A stretch of 64,000 bases of DNA, taken from the NCBI GenBank assembly GCA_934309145.1, contig CAKRCW010000002.1, forward strand, positions 186,001 to 250,000. Reading direction: 5' to 3'. Position 1 is the stretch's first letter. Every line of letters starts with the position of its first letter. The DNA comes from an uncultured Lachnospiraceae bacterium (GTDB lineage: Bacteria; Bacillota; Clostridia; Lachnospirales; Lachnospiraceae). This document shows, one piece after another, positions 34,900 to 44,238 of the stretch. The notes under the pieces are model-generated. The model worked only from the letters and a program-made list of their open reading frames with translations, was not told the origin of the DNA and searched no databases. The position numbers and the translations under genes are program-made.

Positions 34900-36501
34900 T
34901 TAATATCCAACCGCCCTGTCTATAACACTTCCATCAATAGCATTTATCGTAAGTATGCTTGTATTGTCTAATCCTGAAGGATTTCCTGGGGGATTCATAG
35001 AATTTCCATATTCATCCGTCAGCGTACCGGTGAACTCCCATACCGGAACGAGAAGTCCTGTATCAAAGCTGTCCTCCTCGCTTATTCTTGTATATCTAAG
35101 TATTACGCTATCCACAGAAATATTTACTGTTCCTTCACCTGCCGGGGCATAAGATACTACAACCATCTGCTCAAATATAGGCTTTATATCCTCAAAGCTC
35201 TTGATACTCGAACCGTCAACAACAGTCTCAACTATCTCCATAGGTGATGATATGTCAAAGCCTACAATACCATTATCATTTACATAGACTATCACGCTTT
35301 CACTTCCCCATATCTTCTTGTTGTATGTATCTCCCTGCCATTCATCTACTATCTTCGCACCACCATCATTATTGACAAATACGCCATCTTCATTTCTCAT
35401 ATAACGCAATACATATTCCTCGCAATAATTCATGTCACTGTTATGTAAAAACTCTGGAATGATATTATATAAATCATTTTCATATAGCTTGTAGCCATTA
35501 AGTCCAAGCTCGCTCATAAGGTTGTCAGCCTGTGATATCGCATCATCCATAGACAGTGCAGCAGTCTCTTTGTCGAAATTAGTCATATCCTCCGGATAAT
35601 CTATATCATCTATTAACGTATATCCGTCCTCAGGTGCTTCAGACGCTTTCCAGCCTGCACGCATACTGCCGCCCCCTATATTTCCATCCACATATACACC
35701 AGATATATGCTCATAATCTATGGTACTCTTTCTAAATCTCAGACAATTTCCATAATCAGGATTGTTCTGTACATACATTGATACATAATTCCCATCACTG
35801 CCATCACTCGCAACGTAAAATATTTCCCCGTTTGGATTTAAGTCATATTCCCATGAGTAAAATGAATCCTGAGTATCCCGATTATATAATTCACTTACAC
35901 TGTGAAGCTTGCAATCGGTTTGGTAATCAGACCAAGTATAGTCATCTTGTGTATTCTCATATTCTGCCTGAAGGCTGTCTAAGTTCATCTGCCATTCTTC
36001 AAGCTCCGCTTCCTTGTTTTCAGGCAAAACAGATGTATCTGTACCATCTTCTATTGCAGCCATGCGCTCTCTTATATAATTCATGTCCCCCTCTATATCA
36101 GACTTTGTCCTAATACTTAGCACTCTTCCATCATAAAAGGTAACATCAGGTGCAAGATAATTAATTGCTTTGTCAATCAAATCCTGACTTATCTCACTCT
36201 GCTTAACCCTGTACACCGACATCTTATCTGCCTCTGGAATCTCTACCTTTGCGTCAACATTCACATTAACTCTCATGCTCTCGTCATTTATTGTTGTAGT
36301 ATAAGTATCATAATTTGCCGCAGCATCCGATACAGTTGAAACACCATTATCAGGATTTTCAGCCTCATCAATCATATTATCAAAATCCTTGTTTGCAACT
36401 ATAGATGACTCAGGACTTTTATTACATCCTGTCAGCATAAGTGCAGCAAGGATTAATGCCATGTTAGCCTTATTTCTAATATTTTTCGTGTTTTTCTTCA
36501 T
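34900..36501 (-). CDS. Large lipoprotein of the ABC/two-component cluster (DUF6034-like)
   Basis: 533-residue predicted lipoprotein: basic start, hydrophobic segment (MALILAALMLTGC) and lipobox LTGC with Cys at about residue 26. The rest is extracellular. It resembles the DUF6034 lipoproteins that Clostridia keep next to two-component and ABC-export genes; the function is unknown, possibly ligand capture or signalling to the kinase. It follows an attenuator-like terminator in its leader (36521-36576). Confidence 0.7.
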   Translation of the reverse strand: MKKNTKNIRNKANMALILAALMLTGCNKSPESSIVANKDFDNMIDEAENPDNGVSTVSDAAANYDTYTTTINDESMRVNVNVDAKVEIPEADKMSVYRVKQSEISQDLIDKAINYLAPDVTFYDGRVLSIRTKSDIEGDMNYIRERMAAIEDGTDTSVLPENKEAELEEWQMNLDSLQAEYENTQDDYTWSDYQTDCKLHSVSELYNRDTQDSFYSWEYDLNPNGEIFYVASDGSDGNYVSMYVQNNPDYGNCLRFRKSTIDYEHISGVYVDGNIGGGSMRAGWKASEAPEDGYTLIDDIDYPEDMTNFDKETAALSMDDAISQADNLMSELGLNGYKLYENDLYNIIPEFLHNSDMNYCEEYVLRYMRNEDGVFVNNDGGAKIVDEWQGDTYNKKIWGSESVIVYVNDNGIVGFDISSPMEIVETVVDGSSIKSFEDIKPIFEQMVVVSYAPAGEGTVNISVDSVILRYTRISEEDSFDTGLLVPVWEFTGTLTDEYGNSMNPPGNPSGLDNTSILTINAIDGSVIDRAVGY

Positions 36502-36520
36502 AATGTTTTCTCCACCACCT

Positions 36521-36576
36521 AAAAAAATTCATGCCAGCATAACTCCCAACATGGGCTTATACTAACATGAATTTTT
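36521..36576 (-). terminator. Terminator or attenuator between kinase and lipoprotein genes
   Basis: On the minus strand AAAAATTCATG (36576-36566) pairs perfectly with CATGAATTTTT (36533-36523), then a run of T. It lies just upstream of the lipoprotein ribosome site, so it could limit read-through from the kinase gene into the exporter genes. Confidence 0.7.
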
Positions 36577-36597
36577 ACATCAAGTATTCATCGTTTT

Positions 36598-37974
36598 TTA
36601 AACAAATTGTAAAATCATACTTGTACCATCACCAACCTTGCTCTCTATATCAAGTGTTGCATGGTGCTTTTCTATTATAAGCTTGGTAAGTGCAAGTCCA
36701 AGCCCTGCACCACCATCTCTTCTGCTTCTCGACTTATCCACCATATAAAATGGCTTTATTATATTGGCTATCTCATCCTCAGGAATACCCCGGCCGTAGT
36801 CTCTTACAATAATTTTCTTATCATGTGCCGTAAGACTTATCATGCCTCCCTCATCACTTGCCTTTATAGCATTGTCAAGGAGATTAATTATAACCTCCGT
36901 CAAGAGGTCGCCATCCGCCATCAGGCTCTCTCCATGCTCATTTATCTCTAATGTTATATTCTTAGTCTCAATATGTGCTCTGCACGACTTTGCTGCAATT
37001 TCAAATATATCTTTTATCTTTACCTCTCTGATATCAAGTGCCTCCTGAGCCTCTATATCAAAAAGTCTCATCATTTTCCTTGAAAGTCTCTCTAATCTCC
37101 TGCACTCTTCATCTATATAGACAAGTGCCTCTTCCCTGTCAGCATCGTCAAGCTTAACTGTGAGCAAGGTCTGTGCATACCCCGATATTGCTGCCATAGG
37201 TGTCTTTAACTCATGTGTAAGGTTACCCATAAGGAGTGTAAGGCTCTCCTCCCTCTCCTTAACCGCATCTGCCATCTTATTAAAGGTCTCCCCAAGCCTA
37301 GCAATCTCATCCTTGCCGCTTACCGAAACCCGGCCACTGTAATTACCGCAGGCTATCTCACTTGCATTTTCATCAAGCCTTTTAAGTGACACAAGTGCGT
37401 ATTTCAATATAAAATAAAGTGCTGCACTTACAAGCAGTATAACCGAGAATGATATTATAAGTATATATATAACAAGCTGTCTCACTCTCTCATATGCATA
37501 TGTTATATCCTCAAGTCTGTACACCACAACATTATTTATATCCACTTTGTATACTATGTAATAGCTCTTTTCATGCTTAATATCAGCATACTGTAAATCC
37601 ATTGCCCCGTCCTTAAAGTTAAGCTTCTTAAAGAACTCATAGTCAAAAACAGTTCGGTTATATATTGTTTTTAACTGCTCTTTCACTACGCCATTATAAC
37701 TTATCTGCTCTCTAAAGCAGATATTATGCACATCATTCTGCCCCTTAAAAAAATATTCAAGGGCAGTATCAACGATTGCAGTATCCTTACCCTTGATTAA
37801 TTCCTCCTCAGCCTTACATATATTCGTAAACTGATATGCATTTTGCCCAGCATTAAGCTTAGCCTCATCTATTATGTTATTTTTCTCTATTCCCAATATA
37901 AGTATATCTATAATGAATATTGCTACAGCAAGAACTATACAGCAAATGAGAGTAATCTTGGTTCTAAGCTTCAT
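36598..37974 (-). CDS. Sensor histidine kinase
   Basis: 458-residue membrane kinase. A first helix (about residues 7-28), an extracytoplasmic domain of roughly 140 residues, a second helix (about 168-190), a HAMP segment, the H-box LTHELKTPMAAISG and an ATPase domain with NLLDNAIKASDE, DYGRGIP and GGAGLGLALT. It starts four bases after the regulator stop. It probably senses a peptide antibiotic or surface stress, given the exporter genes beside it. Confidence 0.88.
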   Translation of the reverse strand: MKLRTKITLICCIVLAVAIFIIDILILGIEKNNIIDEAKLNAGQNAYQFTNICKAEEELIKGKDTAIVDTALEYFFKGQNDVHNICFREQISYNGVVKEQLKTIYNRTVFDYEFFKKLNFKDGAMDLQYADIKHEKSYYIVYKVDINNVVVYRLEDITYAYERVRQLVIYILIISFSVILLVSAALYFILKYALVSLKRLDENASEIACGNYSGRVSVSGKDEIARLGETFNKMADAVKEREESLTLLMGNLTHELKTPMAAISGYAQTLLTVKLDDADREEALVYIDEECRRLERLSRKMMRLFDIEAQEALDIREVKIKDIFEIAAKSCRAHIETKNITLEINEHGESLMADGDLLTEVIINLLDNAIKASDEGGMISLTAHDKKIIVRDYGRGIPEDEIANIIKPFYMVDKSRSRRDGGAGLGLALTKLIIEKHHATLDIESKVGDGTSMILQFV

Positions 37975-37977
37975 ATA

Positions 37978-38640
37978 TTACTCCTCCAGTCTGTACCCCA
38001 TTTTAGATACCGTCTTTATCTGCTGTGCAAGTCCAAGTTTCTTTCTAAGTTGTCCTATGTGCACGTCAACTGTTCTTGTCTCACCCATATAATCAACTCC
38101 CCATACAATGCTTAGAAGATTCTCTCTTGATATAGCTCTGTTCTTATTCTTGACAAGCACTGTAAGCAAGTCAAATTCCATAGGCTTAAGCGGTATCTCA
38201 ACACCGTTCTTTCTGACCGTGCGTTCCTCCAAGTTAATATCAATATCAAATATGTGCAAAACATTTTCCGTCTTGTTAGTTCTCTCAAGCACCTTCTCTA
38301 TCCTGACAAGCAGCTCTAAGACCTCAAACGGTTTAACTATATAATCCTCAGCTCCACCCTTCAAGCCCTGAATCTTAGATGTGAGGTCATCCTTAGCTGT
38401 GAGAAATATTACAGGTATATTCCACTCCTTCATTCTCTCAAGCAGGGCAAAGCCATCCATTCCCGGGAGCATAACATCAAGCAGGGCAAGGTCATATGCA
38501 TGGTCACAAGAAAGTGAAGCTGCTGCCTCACCACCATCATAATATATCTGTGTATCATAATTGGCTACCTTAAGATTGACCGCTATCATCTTAGCTATCG
38601 CCACTTCATCCTCGACTATCATTATCCTGCTCTTTGACAT
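37978..38640 (-). CDS. OmpR-family response regulator
   Basis: 220-residue regulator with receiver domain (IMIVEDE, phosphoacceptor in LALLDVMLPGMDG, VIFLTAKDD, EDYIVKPF) and winged helix ending GETRTVDVHIGQLRKKLG. The ATG at 38640 lies two bases after the hydF stop, so translation is coupled to hydF although no functional link is known. Confidence 0.9.
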   Translation of the reverse strand: MSKSRIMIVEDEVAIAKMIAVNLKVANYDTQIYYDGGEAAASLSCDHAYDLALLDVMLPGMDGFALLERMKEWNIPVIFLTAKDDLTSKIQGLKGGAEDYIVKPFEVLELLVRIEKVLERTNKTENVLHIFDIDINLEERTVRKNGVEIPLKPMEFDLLTVLVKNKNRAISRENLLSIVWGVDYMGETRTVDVHIGQLRKKLGLAQQIKTVSKMGYRLEE

Positions 38641-38641
38641 A

Positions 38642-39856
38642 TCATTTACACTCCAATTCGTATACTCCATGAAATACTTGAAGAGCTCTGGTAAGTATCC
38701 CCTGCGTTAAAGCTATGACAGTACCATAATTGGTGAATGGTACATTCTGGTCCTCTGCACATTTCATTCTGTACCTCATCTCACGCTCATTTAACATACA
38801 TCCGCCACAATGTATCACAACACTGTACTTTGACAAATCATCAGGAAATCCTCCTCCCGACGTAAATTCATATGTAAGCTTCTTTCCAGTGTAGGCATTT
38901 ATCCAATTAGGAAGCTTTACCGTACCTATATCGTCACATTGTCTGTGATGTGTGCAGCCCTCACATATAAGCACCTTATCTCCATCCTTAAGCATATCTA
39001 TAGCCATTGCACCATTGACTGCTGATTTAAGGAAACCCTTATACCTTGCCATAAGTATCGAAAACGACGTAAGGTATATATCATCAGGAGTTGTCTTAGC
39101 GACAAGCTTAAATGCCTGACTGTCAGTTATTACCATTCTCGGTTTCCTGTTTAGTGCCGCTATGGTTTCACGAACCTCATTTTCCTTTATTACAACTGAT
39201 ACCGCACCTGCAAAGAGCAGGTCTCTTATCATCTGCTGCTGTGGCAGTATAAGTCTTCCCTTCGGAGCAGCAGAGTCTATAGGAACAACAAGTATTACCA
39301 TGTCCCCCTCTGATACAAGGTCTGCAACCAGATGCTTTTCCTCTCCCGCATCAACCATAAGGGACAGTTTTTCCTTTAGCTGGTCTATGTTTCTCTTATC
39401 AGTTGCACTCACTAACACAGCGTTTGCATCCTCTGACAAAAGCTTCATGTCACGAACCTTTAACAAATCGCATTTGTTGTATACTATCAAATGCGGTATC
39501 TTCTTATCCTTAAACAAATCAATCAGCTCGTGGTCAACTGCGGACATTCCAACAGTTGCATCAACCACAAGCACCGCTATATCAGTCTTGTTTAGTATCT
39601 GTCTTGTTCTTTTGATGCGTAGCTCTCCTAGAGCTCCCTCATCATCATATCCCGGCGTATCTATTATAAGAACCGGTCCTAAAGGCAATAGTTCCATGGA
39701 TTTGGTTACAGGATCGGTGGTAGTTCCCTTAACGTCAGATACCACTGACATCTCCTGATTAGTTACCGCATTTACAACACTCGACTTACCTGCATTTCTT
39801 CTTCCAAAAAAGCCTATGTGAAGTCTGTTCGCTGATGGTGTCTGGTTCATACTCAT
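38642..39856 (-). CDS. hydF: [FeFe]-hydrogenase maturation GTPase HydF
   Basis: 404-residue scaffold that carries the 2Fe precursor of the H-cluster and delivers it to HydA. GTPase motifs are GRRNAGKSS, DTPGYDDEG and NKCDL. The C-terminal cluster-binding residues are seen as CEGCTHHRQC and IHCGGCMLN (CxHx46-53HCxxC pattern). The ATG at 39856 follows GGAGGTG. It lies directly downstream of hydG; hydE and the hydrogenase are not in the window. Confidence 0.92.
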   Translation of the reverse strand: MSMNQTPSANRLHIGFFGRRNAGKSSVVNAVTNQEMSVVSDVKGTTTDPVTKSMELLPLGPVLIIDTPGYDDEGALGELRIKRTRQILNKTDIAVLVVDATVGMSAVDHELIDLFKDKKIPHLIVYNKCDLLKVRDMKLLSEDANAVLVSATDKRNIDQLKEKLSLMVDAGEEKHLVADLVSEGDMVILVVPIDSAAPKGRLILPQQQMIRDLLFAGAVSVVIKENEVRETIAALNRKPRMVITDSQAFKLVAKTTPDDIYLTSFSILMARYKGFLKSAVNGAMAIDMLKDGDKVLICEGCTHHRQCDDIGTVKLPNWINAYTGKKLTYEFTSGGGFPDDLSKYSVVIHCGGCMLNEREMRYRMKCAEDQNVPFTNYGTVIALTQGILTRALQVFHGVYELECK

Positions 39857-39875
39857 ATCCTGCACCTCCATGTAT

Positions 39876-41294
39876 CTAAAATCTGAAATCTCTTATTCCC
39901 TGCTCAATCTTAACAAGGTTCTCCCTGCATATCTCTCTTACCTTATCCCTTGGGATATTCTTAAGCTCTGCCTCAATAAGTGCATCACCTATACGCTTTG
40001 TGTCCTCTGACGCATAATCTATCAGATATTCCTTAAGCGTCATAAGTGCATTTGGATGGCAGCAGTTCTGTATCTGTCCTGACTTACAGAGACTCATAAA
40101 TCTGTCTCCGGTTCTTCCCTCTCTGTAGCAGGCAGTACAAAAGCTAGGTATATAGCCAAGCTCCATAAGCCACTTCACTACCTCGTCTAAGGTTCTTGTA
40201 TCGCTCACATCAAACTGCTCTGAATTAAGGTCCTCCGGTTCCGGCTCGTAATATCCGCCAACACTGGTCTTTGAGCCGCCGCTTATCTGTGATACACCAA
40301 GTCTTATCACCTTCTCGCGGACTGTCTGACTCTCTCTTGTTGATATAATCATTCCTGTATATGGAACGCTGATACGGATAAGAGCACATATCCTAGCGAA
40401 CATATCATCACTTATTCCGTTATCGAAATCATCCGGATTGATATCATCCGCAGGCTTTACTCTAGGTACACTTATCGTGTGTGGACCAACTCCATGTACA
40501 GCTTCAAGATGCTCAGCGTGCATGAGAAGTCCCGCAAACTCATATCTATACATCTGTAATCCAAACAGTACGCCAAGCCCCACGTCATCTATCCCGGCAT
40601 CCATTGCCCTGTCCATAGCCTCTGTGTGATATGCGTAGTTGCTCTTCGGACCATAAGGATGTAACTCCTCGTAACCTTTTTTGTTGTATGTCTCCTGAAA
40701 CAGGATGTATGTTCCTATACCTGCCTCCTTGAGCATACGATACTCCTCAACCGTAGTTGCAGCTATATTGACGTTTACTCTTCTTATCGCACCATTCTTA
40801 TGCTTAATGCTGTATATGGTATTGATACACTCAAGTATATATTCTATAGGATTATTTACCGGGTCCTCTCCCGCCTCTATAGCAAGACGCTTATGTCCCA
40901 TATCCTGAAGTGCAGTTACCTCTCTTATTATATCATCCTGAGTAAGCTTCTTTCTTGCTATATGCTTATTCTTTACATGATATGGGCAATAAACACATCC
41001 GTTTATACAATAATTTGACATATACAACGGAGCAAACATAACTATACGATTACCATAAAAATCCTTCTTTATCTGCTCTGCAAGGTCATATATCTCACTT
41101 ATCCGCGACTCATCCTCGCACGCAAGCAAAACGGATGCCTCACGATGCGTAAGACCTTTTCTAAGGCGTGCCTTTTCTATTATACTGTCAACAAGCTCCA
41201 GATTGTCCTTGTTGTCGTCTGCATATTTAAGCGTTTCCATTATCTCTTCATCATTGATAAATTCCTCCGCCTTTAATGACCCTGGGTTGTACAT
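39876..41294 (-). CDS. hydG: [FeFe]-hydrogenase maturation tyrosine lyase HydG
   Basis: 472-residue radical SAM enzyme that cleaves tyrosine to make the CO and CN ligands of the H-cluster. The SAM cluster motif is CINGCVYC; the C-terminal auxiliary cluster motif is CTACYREGRTGDRFMSLC. The two-gene set hydG-hydF shows that the organism can make [FeFe] hydrogenase and probably evolves hydrogen. Confidence 0.93.
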   Translation of the reverse strand: MYNPGSLKAEEFINDEEIMETLKYADDNKDNLELVDSIIEKARLRKGLTHREASVLLACEDESRISEIYDLAEQIKKDFYGNRIVMFAPLYMSNYCINGCVYCPYHVKNKHIARKKLTQDDIIREVTALQDMGHKRLAIEAGEDPVNNPIEYILECINTIYSIKHKNGAIRRVNVNIAATTVEEYRMLKEAGIGTYILFQETYNKKGYEELHPYGPKSNYAYHTEAMDRAMDAGIDDVGLGVLFGLQMYRYEFAGLLMHAEHLEAVHGVGPHTISVPRVKPADDINPDDFDNGISDDMFARICALIRISVPYTGMIISTRESQTVREKVIRLGVSQISGGSKTSVGGYYEPEPEDLNSEQFDVSDTRTLDEVVKWLMELGYIPSFCTACYREGRTGDRFMSLCKSGQIQNCCHPNALMTLKEYLIDYASEDTKRIGDALIEAELKNIPRDKVREICRENLVKIEQGIRDFRF

Positions 41295-41311
41295 TTGTCC
41301 TGCCTTCTTTC

Positions 41312-42730
41312 TTACTCTACTACCTGTACCTTAAGCATATTAGTGTTTCCTGATACTCCAAGAGGAACTCCCGCTCCTACTACTACTGTATCTCCAGCGT
41401 GTAAAAGCCCCTGCTCCTTACCCTGCTCTACAGCATGGTCGAAAAGTCCGAATATCTCCTGCTGCTCCTCAAGATGTATAGGTGTAACGCCCCATGACAT
41501 ATTGAGCTGTCTGTATGCTCTGTCACTTGTTGTTCCTGCAATGATATTACATGTCGGTCTGTACTTAGATATGTTTCTTGCAGACCTTCCTGACTTTGTT
41601 ACTATAACTATAGCTGTCGCATTTAAGTCAATAGCTGTTGTGCAGGCTGCATGGCATACTGCATCAGTTACATTCTGGTTAGCCTTTCTGTCATAGTGGA
41701 AGAACTGCTTTCTGTAATCTATATCCTTCTCTGTTCTTACTGCTATTCTTGCCATTGTCTCAACAGCCTCCACAGGATATAAGCCTGCTGCTGTCTCACC
41801 GGAAAGCATGATTGCACTTGTTCCGTCATAGATAGCATTTGCAACGTCGGTAGTCTCTGCTCTTGTAGGTCTTGGATTCTTAATCATTGAATCAAGCATC
41901 TGTGTTGCTGTGATAACCTGCTTACCTGCATTGTATACCTTGTGGATAATGAGCTTCTGTATAATAGGTACTTCCTCACAAGGAATCTCAACACCCATAT
42001 CTCCTCTTGCTACCATTACGCCATCTGATACATAGATGATATCATCAATATGATTTACACCCTCAGAATTTTCTATCTTAGATATGATGTTTATATTATT
42101 TCCGCCATTCTCGTCAAGAAGATGTCTTATCTCTAATACATCTCTTGCACTTCTTACAAATGAAGCAGCCACAAAGTCTACATCCTGCTCTATACCAAAC
42201 AAAATATCGCTTATATCTGTCTCGCTCATATATGGCATATTCAAATGTACATCAGGCACATTTATTCCCTTATGATTAGATACTATTCCTCCGTTTATTA
42301 CCTCACAGAGAATATCTCCGTCACTTATTGACTTAACCTCAAGCTCAATAAGTCCGTCATCTATAAGAATATGAGTTCCTATCTCTACATCCTTGTACAA
42401 ATCCTTGTAGGTTATGGATGTTATCGTACTGTCACCCATAAGCTCTCTTGTTGTGAGAGTAAAGAAGTCACCTGTCTTAAGCTCTGCCTTGCCACCCTCG
42501 AAATCTCTTGTACGGATCTCAGGTCCCTTTGTGTCAAGAAGTATTGCAACAGGAAGGTTAAGCTCTGCACGAATCTTCTTAACCATATCCATTCTTCGCT
42601 TCTGCTCCTCATGTGTTCCGTGCGAGAAATTAAGTCTTGCAACATTCATTCCAGCCTGCATAAGCTTTCTCATTACATTTTCATCATCTGTGGATGGTCC
42701 AAGGGTACATACGATTTTTGTTTTTCTCAT
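41312..42730 (-). CDS. pyk: Pyruvate kinase
   Basis: 472-residue glycolytic enzyme, phosphoenolpyruvate to pyruvate with ATP formation. Signs: MRKTKIVCTLGPSTDDENV start in segments, the substrate motif NFSHGTHEE, the catalytic Lys in IISKIENSEG, MVARGDMGVEIP and ATQMLDSMI. There is no extra C-terminal PEP-utiliser domain. I use the ATG at 42730 since AAAGGA precedes it. Confidence 0.96.
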   Translation of the reverse strand: MRKTKIVCTLGPSTDDENVMRKLMQAGMNVARLNFSHGTHEEQKRRMDMVKKIRAELNLPVAILLDTKGPEIRTRDFEGGKAELKTGDFFTLTTRELMGDSTITSITYKDLYKDVEIGTHILIDDGLIELEVKSISDGDILCEVINGGIVSNHKGINVPDVHLNMPYMSETDISDILFGIEQDVDFVAASFVRSARDVLEIRHLLDENGGNNINIISKIENSEGVNHIDDIIYVSDGVMVARGDMGVEIPCEEVPIIQKLIIHKVYNAGKQVITATQMLDSMIKNPRPTRAETTDVANAIYDGTSAIMLSGETAAGLYPVEAVETMARIAVRTEKDIDYRKQFFHYDRKANQNVTDAVCHAACTTAIDLNATAIVIVTKSGRSARNISKYRPTCNIIAGTTSDRAYRQLNMSWGVTPIHLEEQQEIFGLFDHAVEQGKEQGLLHAGDTVVVGAGVPLGVSGNTNMLKVQVVE

Positions 42731-42747
42731 TATCTTTTCCTTTCTGC

Positions 42748-43185
42748 CTATTTGCAAAGTTCCTCAACTACCTTATTTATGAGCTTGCCATCTGCCTTGC
42801 CCTTAAGCGCCGGCATTACACTCTTCATAATCATGCCTTTATTTTTAGAAGCTATAACCTCAGCAAACTTGGTATTAATAATCTCCCTTACCTCGTCCTC
42901 ACTCATCATCTGTGGAGCGTAGCTGCTTATTACGTCATATCTTAACTGATATTCAGCAAGCAAATCTGTTCTGTCAGCAGGGCAGGTATCTAACTGCTCC
43001 TTTGCTGTCTTTTGCTCCTTTAAGATAACTCTGTCAACTAAGTCCTCCCCAATATCGTCACGGTGTCCCTCATCTATAGCAACCTTCTTTACCGCTGATA
43101 TAAGTGATGAGATAGCGTCCTTTCTCTCCTTATCCCTTGCCTTCATGGCTGCAATCATGTCCTTTTGTAATGTCTCAAACTTCAT
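42748..43185 (-). CDS. GatB/YqeY-domain protein
   Basis: 145-residue YqeY, a helical protein related to the tail of the amidotransferase GatB that binds tRNA; its role is not settled. The family pattern is visible: MKARDKERKDAISSLISA, then DEVREIINTKFAE, GMIMKSVMPALKGKADGKL. The start at 43185 suits the GGAGG spacing better than the ATG two codons before. It lies 17 bases from pyk. Confidence 0.9.
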   Translation of the reverse strand: MKFETLQKDMIAAMKARDKERKDAISSLISAVKKVAIDEGHRDDIGEDLVDRVILKEQKTAKEQLDTCPADRTDLLAEYQLRYDVISSYAPQMMSEDEVREIINTKFAEVIASKNKGMIMKSVMPALKGKADGKLINKVVEELCK

Positions 43186-43234
43186 ATCCATTTCCTCCTA
43201 TATAATAATCATATATAATAATTCCCTATATATT

Positions 43235-43846
43235 TTATTTCTCACCGCTCTCCCAAGGACGAATCCTGTAGGTTACTCCTATGCTCTCGCATATTCTTGC
43301 ACACTCTTTTTCCTCTTCCTTAGTGATTGTTGTGTCAACTGTTGACAAAACAACATTAGGTATATAGCTTGTACACTCCTTTGCAAAGTCAAGCATAGCC
43401 TGAAATGATATATCACCGAATCTGCTTCTCACTATCTCATGGTATCTGTCAGCATTAGGTGTATTTAAGCTGATTGAAACTGTATCTATCAAGCCTTTAA
43501 GCTCTGGTACAATATCTCTGTTATTCACAAGATTGCCCAGACCATTTGTATTAAGACGTATTTTCTTATTCCATGTATTCTTGACATATTCCGCTGTCTT
43601 TATAAGCACATCCAGTGCCTCTGTCGGCTCTCCAAAGCCGCAGAAAACAAGCTCGTCATAATCATCCATATTAAATTTGGAAAATGCTTCCTTTACTTCT
43701 TCAAAGCTTGGTTCATGTGAAAGCCAAAGACTTCCAGACTCTCCAACGTGGTCCATATTCTGTCTTAAGCAGAATGTACAGGCACATGGACATTTATTAG
43801 TAAGATTAACGTATAAATTATTGTGAACCTTATATAATATCTCCAT
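43235..43846 (-). CDS. TatD-linked-type radical SAM protein
   Basis: 203-residue radical SAM protein with CPCACTFC cluster motif (CxxxCxxC) near residue 19, then FCGFGEPTEALDVL and RLNTNGLGN. It matches the TatD-associated radical SAM family (TIGR04038). Function is unknown; no TatD gene is adjacent here. The C-terminus ends shortly after the barrel. It is divergent from the 44239 gene, with hairpin element C between. Confidence 0.8.
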   Translation of the reverse strand: MEILYKVHNNLYVNLTNKCPCACTFCLRQNMDHVGESGSLWLSHEPSFEEVKEAFSKFNMDDYDELVFCGFGEPTEALDVLIKTAEYVKNTWNKKIRLNTNGLGNLVNNRDIVPELKGLIDTVSISLNTPNADRYHEIVRSRFGDISFQAMLDFAKECTSYIPNVVLSTVDTTITKEEEKECARICESIGVTYRIRPWESGEK

Positions 43847-43927
43847 AACGACTCCTCTTTTTTATCACTTTTTCTCCGCTTATAGTATAATCGTACAAAC
43901 TTGCAAAATCAATAACAAATACCATCT

Positions 43928-44154
43928 TGTTTCTGTAAAATGTTTGTTAATGCATTTATGTAAACACAGGCGTTGGCGGGCTGAATGGTTATATTCCGAG
44001 ACCGCTTGCGCTTGATTGCTCCGAGCAATGGTACTAAATTCGTGCAACGCACTCATTAAGTACCAGCTGTCGCAAACGTCTCTTCATATTAACCATTCAG
44101 CCCGCCAACGCCTGTGTTTACATAAATGCATTAATGATTATTTTTACAGAAACA
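43928..44154. repeat. Long-hairpin element, copy C
   Basis: 227-bp element with ends TGTTTCTGTAAAA (43928-43940) and TTTTACAGAAACA (44142-44154), then a 45-bp perfect inverted repeat (43947-43991 with 44090-44134) and a 98-base centre. The centre has the conserved hairpin at 44029-44065: TGGTACT, A, AAT, TC, GTGC, three-base loop, GCAC, TC, ATT, A, AGTACCA. Ends and size match copy A, but most of the arm sequence does not. It lies between divergent genes, as copy A does. Confidence 0.85.
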
Positions 44155-44238
44155 ATCATTTTTCCCTTCCCCTAAATGATTAAAAATGTTATTATATTTA
44201 CAGGTATTTTTATAGGTGTTGAGGAGGTGAATACTCAT

